Assembly: GCA_963681505.1 (NCBI GenBank)
Contig: OY811980.1
Coordinates: 2,094,595-2,158,594 of the forward strand
Length of the DNA: 64,000 bases
Origin: Eunapius fragilis
Taxonomy: Eukaryota > Porifera > Demospongiae > Spongillida > Spongillidae
Direction of reading: 5' to 3'
Shown: piece after piece, positions 31,560 through 42,100 of the stretch
Layout of the letters: each line of letters opens with the position of its first letter
Numbering within the stretch: position 1 is the stretch's first letter
Program-made: the position numbers and the translations under genes
The notes under the pieces: model-generated
Databases searched by the model: none
What the model was told of the DNA's origin: nothing
What the model saw: the letters and a program-made list of their open reading frames with translations, nothing else

Positions 31560-33420
31560 TAACAACCCCCCCCTTTTCTGAAATCCTGGATCTGCCCCTG
31601 ATGGGAAATGCCATTTCCAGGCAGGCTCTACTCTCTGAATGCTCCTAGTTTTTACCAGAGCTCCTACCATGCGCATGTTGGTGCTATGGGTTCACACTCT
31701 TATTTGTGGCACCCCCTAGGGCATCTCACTTCCGAGTCAGGTGTGCTCCGAGTCAGGTGTGTAGCAGGGAGATTCTTTAGGTCCTTTATTGGTTCTGCAC
31801 AAGATGATTGCTGCTATTAATGCGGATGAAGACTGTCTTCACCTCATCCTACAGGTCTTATTTGGATGATGGGTGCTTGACATGCTGTTCTTCATGCCCT
31901 CTCCATAATTGAACTTGGTCCATCACTGGGCATTTTCGTCAATTTATCCAAATGCGAACTCTTCAGCCGAAGTGATATCTCCATTTTTCCCTCCTGCCAT
32001 GATGGCCTCACGTGTACCACACCTAGATATCCTTGGTACTTCCATTGTGGACTACCTGATCTGCACTAGTTTCTTTGCCAAAAAATGGGTTGGAGTTTTC
32101 AAAGTTGCTATTTAAGCTAGAAGATGTTCAGCTATTGATACACGGCTTTTAATCTGCTGGGTCTAAGCAGTGTCTGTTGTAAGATGGCGCACCTAGTATA
32201 GCCAAGTCGCCCCCCCCCCCCCTCCCCCACCCCAAATGTGGCTGCTGATTCTTTGAGGACAATGGACTCTGATTTATAAGCTGCTTTTCAAAGTGCTTCT
32301 GTATAGATCTATCTGGTGCCAGACTCAATTGAGTCTAAGGTTTTGGGAGATTTGGCCTTCGCTCTCTCTCTCTCTCCACTTGAGTGCTGCTTTTATTGCA
32401 TCATTTAGTTCATCTGGATTTGTCACTGCAGATAACTGTAGTGCTATTTCCGAGAGTCTATAGCAAATCACTGTAATATAAAATTACAAGCAGACTGCCC
32501 CTAAAAGGGCAATACAGGGTTTAAGTACATCCACCAGTGCATGCGTGGAGCTGGCCAAACACTACGCATATAAGATATGTATATGCAGAAATAAATAGCA
32601 TTGCTACATAACCATCATCTGATCCATGCAGTTAATACCTTCAACAGTTTAGTTGCTACATCAGATACCAATCTCTCCAGAATCTGCCATCGAGTCTCCT
32701 CCCTCGCAGAGATCTCTCTCCCATAAGCTGGATAGTTTGTCTTTTAGCAGTTCGTATGACTCATCTTCTCCAGCAAACAAAGCTCACCTCCTATCTGCCT
32801 CTGGTTCTTTGGCTCTCATTCGAGTGAACCTGGCGTGCATTTTGACCGTAGCGAATTCCGCACAGTTATTCCATGGTGGCTAGATTTATAACAACATGAG
32901 CACCCTGCTATCTACTGGGTTGCTTAGGACCCACTGGGGCACCATGCGTTGTCCTGTACTCCTCTGGCATAACCAGCTGCGTGATGTGATTGTTGATGCG
33001 AACCTTGGGCTTGGTGTGAAGGTTGAAGCAGGTAGCGCATCTCACCCCGCTGATGCTCTAGTGAACAATTGGATAAGTGGAATACTAGCTGCTTTTGACA
33101 TTACAGTAAGCATCTCCTCTCACACCAGTGTTACATCATGAGACAAGTGTCACACTTGGAACTGCTGCACTACTGGCAGAGCAGAGGAAGCACCAGGCTA
33201 ATGACCCCAAGTGTCACATGTTTGGGTGGAACTGTATCCCTCTTGCAGTGGAGAGTTATGGGAACTGGGGTATTGAAGCCAGGCAGGCTTTCTCCCTTTT
33301 GGCCGCATGCCTGTCCTTTGGCTTAGGACATCATATGCGTTGCTAGAGATGTATGGGAAGCTTAAACATAGCCTTGGTGTGGTGCAATGCCAGAGCTCTC
33401 CTAGGTAGAGCATGTAATTT
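31560..33420 (+). pseudogene. Non-LTR retrotransposon copy, longest on the plus strand
   Basis: Near the left end is a truncated family G terminus (TGGATCTGCCCCTGA, about 31588-31602). Then come RT pieces: an SGV-x-Q-x-GD-like motif B with disruptions, SYLDDG (motif C, about 31855-31875) and LGIFVNLSKCELFS. After gaps, 32653-32883 matches the post-RT spacer, 32896-33141 gives LWHNQLRDV and ADALVNNWISGILAAFDITV, and 33128-33346 gives AEQRKHQANDPKCHMFGWNC and IPLAVESYGNWG. The order is the same as in the copies at 25025 and 33701 (minus). Stops and frame changes are numerous, and the zinc-knuckle segment is deleted. Confidence 0.65.
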
Positions 33421-33547
33421 GGTTTAGCTACTCTATATGTGTAGTGTAGTAGTGTAGTAGTCTGAATGTGTGTACATTGAAATTATTATTTATATTAATG
33501 ATTATAGCAATACAGGGAATGCATGGATGCATGAAAATATACATTAT

Positions 33548-33690
33548 TATTATTTTTAAACACAAGACAATTAACTATGTACTTAAGTAAGCAGTCCTAT
33601 TGGCCTGAAAAATAGAATGGCCCTTGCAATGGCCCTCATCAGGGTTAGATTGAAACGTCCATGGGGGTCAGCAATAGCTTTTGACTTTGG
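33548..33690 (-). repeat. Retrotransposon 3'-end repeat, copy 1
   Basis: ACACAAGACAATTAACTATG, GTACTTAAGTAAGCAG, CCTATTGGCC, GAATGGCCCTTGCAATGGCC and CTCATCAGGGTTAGATT recur in the same order at 34688-34832. It lies directly downstream (minus-strand sense) of the retrotransposon ORF at 34640-33701, as expected for its 3' end. Confidence 0.7.
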
Positions 33691-33700
33691 TTGGGATGAG

Positions 33701-34640
33701 TCAGTAGCCAGACGAGATGCCAATCATGAGAATGTCTGCTTTGCCTCTTGACCCCAGTTGCCATATGTCTCCACAGCAATGGGAACACATGCCCAACCCA
33801 ACTCTATCATATGCTATGTGCTTTCGGGTTTCTGCAGCCAGAGCTGCTGCCCCAGCCACCTGACTAGCCTCACCTAGAAAGGCTGGGCAGAGTGGAGAAG
33901 TAACAGTGATGTCAAACGCCGCTGGCATTCCTCTTTCCCACCCTCCTACAAGCATATCAGCAGACAAGTGGTTGTGGTCAGGAGGGAGCCCACTACCCAT
34001 CGCAATCCTCACTGGAAAATGGGCATGACGACAAGCTTCTGCACATACATCCCGCAGTTTGTTGTGCCAAATCACTGCATCTCCACCTCGCTTACATGAA
34101 ACTCCTAGGTGACCAAGAGGATCAAGAACGACTTCAGGACAAAGAGAACACAGGAAACCTCTAGAAGTATCCATGCCAAGCCACCACTTAATGGCAACCT
34201 TGAATTCACTTGGATCCAGATGGAGGCCCAAGCTAACAGAGGGTACCACAGATATCCAGGAAGCAGCATGAAAAGCAGAAACAGCAAGGAGGCGAGCTTT
34301 ATTAGCAATGGAAGATGCCCCTAACAAAGAACGAAACATTTGATTTTCCAGCTTTCTTGACAGGTCTCTCTGTGACACTGGGTTAGCAGTAAGTGATTCT
34401 ATGGTAACTAAATCAGAAGTAGAAACTTGGAGCCCTATTGAATTTAGCAACAGCATTGATGAGGTGTGGACTATCAACTGCACAGTGGCTTGAGCTACAC
34501 AGTGATGCGATGTAAGCTGCACATGAATGAGCAATGAGGGAGCGGAGACCTAATCCACCATGGCTAAGGTTAAGCTGGGCTTGATTCCAAGTAACATCTT
34601 GTGTTTCTACTGCCAAGCACTGTGTGAAACACTGCCTCAC
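33701..34640 (-). pseudogene. Non-LTR retrotransposon C-terminal region, best preserved copy
   Basis: An open frame of 277 codons (34534-33701), preceded by an overlapping frame to 34640 carrying DVTWNQAQLNLSHGGLGLRS. Contents in order: SLGASSIANKARLLAVSAFH-like helix, AASWISVVPSVSLGLHLDPS, WWLGMDTSRGFLC, then a C-x-x-C...GH-x-x-x-x-C knuckle (CSLCPEVVLDPLGHLGVSC), WHNKLRDVCAEACRHA, ADMLVGGWERGMPAAFDITV and an AAETRKHIAYDR tail. The C-terminal domain has the pattern I associate with restriction-like endonuclease regions. The reverse transcriptase is missing, so it is 5'-truncated, but this part has one long frame and may be a recent insertion. Confidence 0.75.
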
Positions 34641-34687
34641 ATCATCACATAATTATTACAAGATAAAAGAGAATACACTAATGGGAA

Positions 34688-34832
34688 TAAATGGGAATAA
34701 ACACAAGACAAATAAATTTGTACTTAAGTAAGCAGCCCTATTGGCCGGAAAGCTCTGGCTAGAATGGCCCTTGCAATGGCCCTCATCAGAGTTAGATTTA
34801 AATGTCCATGGAGGTCAGCAATAACTTTAGAC
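34688..34832 (-). repeat. Retrotransposon 3'-end repeat, copy 2
   Basis: Matches 33548-33690 over about 135 bp, including GTACTTAAGTAAGCAG(C/T)CCTA and GAATGGCCCTTGCAATGGCC. No attached ORF remains upstream on the minus strand, so it is probably the severely truncated 3' tail of a second copy next to the first. Confidence 0.7.
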
Positions 34833-35039
34833 TTACATAATATGCAGCAGCTTGTAGTGGATTCATCCTTCATTTGTACACCTGCATGCGTGCCCTTTTA
34901 CATGCCAACGGATGCAAATAAAAAAAAACTGTATGCGGGGAAGGGGGGGGTTCCACTGGAAGAAAAAAAAAACATTTGTAACTGCCTCCCCAGACTCTAG
35001 CTCCCTCCCTTCCCTAGCCGGTACGCTTCATCCCCCCTG

Positions 35040-35295
35040 GTTATCGTAATGACAACTCTTATGCTCAGGGTATTCCCAACTCATTGTCCGAGAAGGCATT
35101 CACAAGCGGGTGAAATGTATACTAGTGCGGAATGTGGTATGTATTTTACACCCTCCAAAAGAAAGTATATCAGCGCATCATATCCTGTTTTCAATCCATG
35201 CTAAATACTTTGGGCATGTATATAAGCTATGGATGTATAATTCCATTCCATTCATCCACAACTGCACAATATCCAAAACCATGTTTACTAACACA
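35040..35295 (+). promoter_or_regulatory. Gene-less copy of the gene A promoter, TATA at 35219-35226
   Basis: GGTATTCCCAACTCATTGTC, CGAAGGCA-like, ACCCTCCAAAA, ATCAGCGCATCATATCCTGT and ACTTTGGGCATGTATATAAG match 4620-4808 in order, followed by AATTCCATTCCATTCATCCA and a CCATGTTTA block matching 4815-4868. After about 35295 similarity to gene A stops, and no exon of the family follows. It is an orphan promoter relic of a duplication. Confidence 0.65.
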
Positions 35296-35677
35296 GGGAA
35301 AAATTATTGTTTTGCTACCCTGAAGATCTAGAGTAGTTCCATATGATCTGATGTAAATGTTGTTGTAAACCGATGTAAACTGTGATTTGCTAATGCTTTA
35401 AAAATGGTGTTTTACATGGCATGTATTTTTTACTTTGGTAGTAAAATTTGCTCTACTTTTGCATACTTTGCTACAGTAGCAATTCTGTATTGCAATACTT
35501 TTACTGACTCACAGGAGCAATGCATGTATTTGAAAATACCACAAATGTCGTTACTAGTGCCCCGATTTTACATTGTATAGCACTGTGGTAATTCCTCATA
35601 AGTCTGGGAACGAGAATGCGCAGCCATTAATTAACATTAACTAGGACTAAACTTTATAAAGGAATGAACTTTATGAA
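35296..35677. other. 3' flank of the minus-strand gene
   Basis: AT-rich sequence with no coding segment. It should hold the 3' UTR of the gene at 35678-39095, but no unambiguous minus-strand poly(A) signal was identified. Confidence 0.35.
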
Positions 35678-37869
35678 TTACATGTTCAATACAATTACAT
35701 CGTCTTTACACAATCCAGCTGGTTTTTTTAATTGTACTAATTTCTCTTCTACTAGTCTATTTCCAAAATGGATTAGAAGTTCCCGAAGTGTGCAGTTCTT
35801 CTTTTTTGGTCTGGGAATTCCAAGACTGTCAATTTGAGCAACGATCCCTGTAATGCAGACACGGGCACTGTTTTGCGAATGCCACCACTGCGATGCAACA
35901 AGTACAGAATCGTCATCATCCATGGTGTTTCGGGTAGTAAGCTACAAGAAAGTCATGTTATTGGAATGTGTTAATTTGAACAGTAACATACGATTTCTTG
36001 CTGATTAAGAAACTCCCTGTTCTGTTGAATTTTTCGGGCCCTAGCCAATTCATATTCCGTTCTGTTTTCACATTCGTCATCACTGGTTGACTTTGAAAAC
36101 AAGGACAAGGTAAGTGGTCTAGCAGCAAAATCAAAAGTATAAAGGCCCCCAATTATTTGGTGTGAAGGTAGCACACACCAAATGAGGTGTGACCTTCATA
36201 CCAAGTGCTAGAGATTTCAGCCAAAAGCAAAAAGGAGGAAAAAAACTATGCATTGGTCAGGATTCAAACCCGTGATCACCTGTACTACAGCCCTGTACCT
36301 AACTCTACAAGCTGCCATAACATCAATAGTTAAATAGCAACGAAGTTATCTTTTATCCCAGTGTCATCACTTCGTAATAGAAACTAAAATGGAGTGAAGG
36401 TCACACCAAATCGCAGAGTGAATTCACACGCACTCACTCGATGGTATGATATCACACTAAAAAAATTTTTTGGGACCGTCACCCATTCTTATACTTTTGT
36501 TTTTGCAGTATACAGCCTGTATATATACATGCAGCTGCCATATGCACCTTGCATTTTGTCTGTTGAAGTTTTCGGGTCCTAGCCAAATCATACTCAGTTG
36601 TTTTCTCACATTCGTCATCACTGCAGGTTGACTTTGAAAAAAAGGGCAAGGTAAGAAGAGGCCTGCCATATGCACTTTGCATTTGATATCTGCGTGTGCA
36701 TCATAATACTGACAGATAGGTGTAGTATGCCTTTATACTCACCCCAAATATTTCTGCTCCTTTCTCAGGCTGATCATCACCCTGCACATGTTTTCCAGGT
36801 AGGTCATCACAGCATGAAAAAATACTGTACCTCTGATGACTGTTGCACGGGTTGAGAGTTGATGCTTCTGCGCGCAGAGACCTTCATTGGAGGACGTGAT
36901 GGGGTTGTTTTTTGCGTGGTAACAGGTTGGCTTGGAGTAGAAGCTCTAGAATATTGGATACAGGAGTTAGTTAGTGAACTAAAATTTACTACTTAGCTAC
37001 TTTGTAGATTTGTAGAAATCAGATGCCAACTGGGGGAATAAATCTGTGAACACTCTGATAATATACATCCTGGAAATTTACCTGATCACCAGCAAAAGTA
37101 GGACTAAAATGTGACACCTACAATTAAATGGCATTCAAAGCAGGAATTGTAATCATAGCACTTACAGTAATTGCAGCTGAAGACGTTGGAGATGAAAATA
37201 GGAACACCTGCAGTAATCAGTAGAGAGATAAACATGTACTTACAATGATACACATGTGATAGATATGCAAACAGATAAACGCCAAAGAACAAAACAGTAC
37301 TGGTTTGGAGCGCTTCCTGTTGTTCAGCACAATTCTAACTTGTTCAGAGGCCTTCAAATCATCAAGTACAACAGAGGAAAATTTGTCTTCCAAAACAAAT
37401 GTCTCGTAAAACGCAGTTACTTCAGAATCTGAAGTTATTCTCTGCCGCAAAGCCTGATTGGCCATCGCCTGTGCCTGAGTTGTTCCATCACATTTGATGA
37501 GGCTTCCAGAACCTTCAAACTGAATTTTAAAAAGAAATTTGCTCAGTCATCATAATATCTGGTTCCAGGTATACCTCCAATTGATAGAACATACACAAAA
37601 TGTAACGAACATCACAAAGCACCCATGATGCCTAGTTGGCTTAGCTCATATAGTATTTTTAAAACCAAAAATGACCTAACACGTCTGCTAACTTCTGCTA
37701 CAGTAGTGGTCAAATCAAAATCACACACCGTCAGTGGCGAATTAACTGGGGCACAGCTGATGAACAAGTGCCAGGCCCACTGACGATAGGAACCCATTAA
37801 TCCACATATGTACACGCCTACAATCGACAAATTTAATTACTTAAAAATACAACAGTAAAGTAGCTTGCT

Positions 37870-37928
<59 letters not shown>

Positions 37929-39095
37929 AAGGCAAATCGGCCCATCACAAGGGGGACCCCCCCCCCACCCACCCCCCTGCTTGTATTTATATGACGCAGG
38001 GCCTATAAGATTTACCCTGCGCCAGGCCCATTAGACGGTTAATCCGGCACTGCACACCGTCATAGTGCTACAATCTGGTGACGATGTAAATCATCCAAAA
38101 CTATTAAAAAAACGAAACTAATATCGGCATCTAAAAAGCGTTCATTAACAATGTTTTTGCAACGTGCGCTTATAGTCTGTAGTGGATAGTATAATAATAG
38201 TGTGTGGTCCATAAGTGATGTTTCGAAACACGCTGATATCTATCAGTTTGTCTGAATCCACTGTAGTTACTGATTACGTAAGTCCCGTTAAAAACTAATT
38301 AGTTCTATACTGTACGATAGACGAACATAATATATGCTAAGGCTATAACGCTCCGACGATATGATAAAATCTATCGTACGCGCGCGCCTAAACGTATATC
38401 CACGCGCAAACCCACCATAGAAACACTATCTTTAATGGTGGCCTAAATAAAAAACACTAGGACTTGCAATGTGCTAATTAGTTCGGCATAACCATACAAA
38501 CGAAACCATATATTCGTCACGCGCGTCACACCACTGACTAAGACTTTGCATGATGGTGCGTGTAGTCCTTATTACCTCCGTTTTTGCAACAAGTCGTCTA
38601 ATGGTGCCGTTCATTTTGTTCAACTGACACAGCGCTCTTCTGGCAATTAGGGATGACTTCGCTGATACTTGAAGTTGCCGCTTTGTTAAGGAAATAGCTG
38701 CTGATGAAAAACCCGTGCACATGAAAGTGAATGGCAATACAATATAAATAGGTACCTTTTGAATGTGGTTCTAGAGGTACTGTCGTGGCGCCACCATCAG
38801 AATGAGCGATGTGGCTAGCAGCGTCAGTCGAGAGTACATCTGCTGTGGCTATCTCACGTTTCGCAACAACGCTGTAAATTCTGCTTTCCGGCTGCCAACC
38901 ACCATTCGGTTCCAATAGCTCTCCAGCCTCCACTCTGACACCTCGATAACGTGATGTTTCAGACACATACTTTAATCCAACAGCGGAAATTCCGATTAGC
39001 GATTCCAGGTCAGAGATCAAAAATTTGCCAGCGGTGTTGCATTCAAGTTCAAGATTTTCCTTGCCGTCAACAGTTACAACGATGTAGCCGGACAT
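35678..39095 (-). CDS. Multi-exon gene of unknown function
   Basis: Exons on the minus strand, from the ATG: 39095-38756, 38700-38576, 37519-37301, perhaps 37207-37166, about 36952-36793, 36631-36548, 36090-35992 and 35941-35678. All have GT/AG borders and compatible phases, except that the join into the 36.9-kb exon is unresolved. The product is about 430 residues. Exon 1 (MSGYIVVTVDGKENLELECN onward) looks like a compact alpha/beta domain. Exon 3 holds MANQALRQRITSDSEV. The middle is Ser/Pro/Thr-rich (ASTPSQPVTTQK). Two consecutive exons encode similar SDDECE...TEY(D/E)LAR(T/A)RK(L/I)QQ segments. The last exon starts with an acidic DDDD run and has a conserved-looking CTLRELLIHFGNRLVEEKL. 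No domain is recognised with confidence; a nuclear role is only a guess from the charged segments. It is divergently paired with the transposase ORF at 39168. Confidence 0.6.
36155..36412 (-). mobile_element. Foldback element with tRNA-like module, intronic
   Basis: Bounded by ATTTGGTGTGAAGGT and the inverse AAGGTCACACCAAAT, with an extra inner copy (GGTGTGACCTTCA) at the left. On the minus strand the centre reads GGTTTGAATCC, one mismatch from the RNA polymerase III B box GGTTCGAATCC, preceded by GTGATCACG and a TAGAGTTAGGTA box at A-box distance. It lies in an intron of the minus-strand gene. It could be a tRNA-derived SINE captured in a foldback element. Confidence 0.5.
37732..38052. mobile_element. 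hAT-type MITE with 8-bp target-site duplication
   Basis: Ends CAGTGGCGAATTAACTGGGGC and the inverse of CAGTGCCGGATTAACCG. The octamer CACACCGT flanks it exactly on both sides (37724-37731 and 38053-38060). Length is 321 bp with an internal (GT)n microsatellite (about 37873-37926) and a C-rich tract. It sits in an intron of the minus-strand gene. Confidence 0.9.
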
Positions 39096-39167
39096 TTTCG
39101 AGCTTGAACACGTGGCAATTAATAATACGGCGTAACCACTTAGATCACGTGCATTTAAGTGTATGAT
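39096..39167. promoter_or_regulatory. Bidirectional intergenic promoter region (72 bp)
   Basis: Only 72 bp separate the ATG of the minus-strand gene (39095) from the first ATG of the transposase ORF (39168). The interval contains CACGTGGCAATTAATAATAC and TAGATCACGTGCA, giving two CACGTG/ATCACGTG-type boxes. No TATA box is apparent. Regulation from a shared promoter is inferred from the spacing. Confidence 0.5.
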
Positions 39168-42100
39168 ATGTATGCTGCAAAGAGAAGAAAGCTGGTACCG
39201 TGCTGTTGTCCAGCATGCAATAATGAGCTACGAGACATACGAACTGTCGAGCGCCATGCATTGCACAGTTACACTACTACAATCACTGAACCATCTTCAC
39301 CTACCAGGATGCCAGAGTGTATGTCCGATCCTCGATGTGAAAATTGTGCTACTTCCAACGAGAGCAGCAATGACGACATTATTACAGATGCAGCTAAATG
39401 CTCAAATGCTAGCGCTGTATTTGAGTTAACTGAAGAGAATGTTACCTCATTTATTATGAAAGAAGCCAAGGCAAAACTGCAAAGTGGACTCTCAGTGCAA
39501 GAAATTGAAGAACACTTAAGAAATGCTGCTCAGCTGCTTGGAGACGATGTAATACCCAGCAAATGGACAGACGTGCTAAAAGTAATGGAAAATGCGGGAT
39601 ACAAAGCGCCACAACATTACAAGGTATGCGTTTCATCATCACATTCGTTCTTGCTCAAAAGCAAAAAAATTCACCCTATCTGTCCAACGTGCGGAAAAAC
39701 ATGGTCTGACTGTTTAGATTACTATTGTTTAGGTTTAGATTTTTGTAACTGGTTTAGCTCCAGAGATCAGTGTCAAAAACTAATGGCACATTGGGAACAA
39801 AAGGATGAATGGTTTAATCGTCAAAATGACTATCAACCTCCTTCTCAGTCTGAACTGTGGCATGGGCGAAGATTTAGAGAGTTATCATGGTTTTGGGATT
39901 CTAGCAAGCAGTATTTGCTACCTGAAAAATGCCCCCGATGTTTAAAGATAATTCCAACCAAGTATCTACAATCAAATGGTGGCAACACGAATCTCCAATG
40001 CATGCACTGTTCTGGTTCCTTTACATATTTCCAATCGTTTGTACATGGAGACCCACGAAATCAAGTTGTTATAATCCATGAAGATGGGTGGAGCCCTCAC
40101 TCAACATCTTCAGCCCACTCAATAGCTGCCATTACAATAACCCATGGATGCATGTCCAAACTGAACCGTAGCTATGGTTCCAATGTTAGGGTATATTCAT
40201 TCATACCCACACATATGTTGCCAAAATCCACTCCCCATAAATATGATGCTTTTTTTCAGCCACTGATAGAGGAGATAGAAGAATTATTTATAAATGGAGA
40301 AGAAGTTTACTTTGCTGGTATGGAAGGTGATGCTGAGCAAGGTACATTTCCAAACCTTAGAATATTGCCATTGTTGGTTACAGCAGATTCCAAGGCACAT
40401 TGCGAAATTGGTTTAACTAAAGCAGGTGGATTCCGTGGGTGTAGAAGGTGCTTTGTAAGTGGTATCTATGTACCAGAGAAAAAACATTATTACTATGGAA
40501 ATTTCAGATACCGGTATCGAAATCCCTGTGAAAATCGTGATCCAAATACAAATCGCCAATATGGGATTAGTGTTGACACTGCCGCAACCAAAGCAGATAA
40601 GCAAGCTATATCTAAAGACACAGGTGTGACTGGAGAGTGTATATTTTATCGTTTGTATGACCTATGTGGATTTAACCCAGTAAATGATCTCACCATTGAT
40701 GCTATGCACGCCATGGTACTAAATTTGATCAAGACAGAACTTGAAGTCCATCTGTTGGCTGATCTTGGTGAAAATTCAACCCGACCAATTCAAGATAGAA
40801 AACCTAATTGTGGTGGGTTGCTGGACAGGAAAGATTTGACTGCAGCATTAGAGAAGGTACAGTGGACAGCAGAACTAAAGGATGGACGGGTTCCTACTCT
40901 GAGTGCTAAATGCCACGGAAAAAGCAAGCTTGGGCACTGGAAGTCAGAGCAATTTGGGAAGTTCATTATGGTTGCTCCAATAGTATTGCGGGGATTGATA
41001 CCAGAAAAGGCTTACAGATGCTTTTGTCTGCTTTCTGAAATGTATTACATGGTATTTTGTGAAGAAAAGAGGATAGAGGGATGGTCACCTGAAAATGTTA
41101 GGCACTTTAAAAAGTTGATCTGGAAACATGCCATACAATTTGAAGAGTTCTATGGCCTTTCAGCTTGTACAGAGAATCTGGAATACTCCACCCACATGCC
41201 GGAAGACATTGAGCATTTCTCAACACTGGACAACTATTGGTGTTATGTATATGAACGACAAGTGCGGTACTACAAGCTGCAGAAAACCAACCAAAAATAT
41301 CTCTGCAAAACATTTGCTGATCGTGCAAGCCAGCTTCGATTCGTCAATTTGTATTTGGACCTCAAGTTACAATCACCCTCTCCACCTAACACACCTAATA
41401 GCCTGCTCTGTCATAAAGGAATTTTAATGGTTCGTACAATTTCAGAAGCAATAGAACTCAAGGAATACGTATCATGCAATCCAGATTCATTGTCAGAGAT
41501 GAAGCTAGATGTGCAAGATGGAATAATGGTTGGCAAGGAGAGAATAATTACATTGGAAGCTCAGCAAAAGAATGATATTGCATTCTGGATTCGGAAGGAT
41601 GAGGCAATGACTGTAGGGACAACGTGTGATAGTGTGATATCTTCTACAGCATTTGCATTCAAAAAGATGGTTAAGATGAACAGTTACAATATGGCCCATA
41701 CATTCAGGATAGGTGAGTATGTAGTTGTTAAAGATGCAGGCTCTGAAACTGTGGAATGGATTGCGCAGATTACCTCCTTCATTGCATATGGGCCAGTCAA
41801 CGATGTTTACAAACATTATTTTGATGCCGTGTATTATGCAGCAAAGACATTATCAGATGGTTCCGTAGATATGGACGAGTGGACTGGGCAGGCAAAACTT
41901 GTTATCAAGCATTATCGTCAGCTATGTATTCAACCCATCAGATACATTGACCGGAAAGTGATGATGTATCATATAGATGGTCAACGAGCAAGAAATGTCT
42001 ATTCCCTTTGCATTGACCCCAGTCTACCATCATTTATCTCAAGTGGTGATGTTCCACATTTTCCTGAAGTCAATGATGTAGTCAATATTGAAGGAGAAGA

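Noticed and set aside
33548..34832. LTR retrotransposon with 135-bp LTRs
   Set aside because: The enclosed protein belongs to a non-LTR-type family, and the repeat is placed like a 3' end; no primer-binding site or TG...CA ends are seen.
36240..36310. A genuine tRNA gene on the minus strand
   Set aside because: A B-box-like word is present, but no acceptor stem or anticodon arm could be paired by eye; it fits better as a decayed tRNA-derived module.
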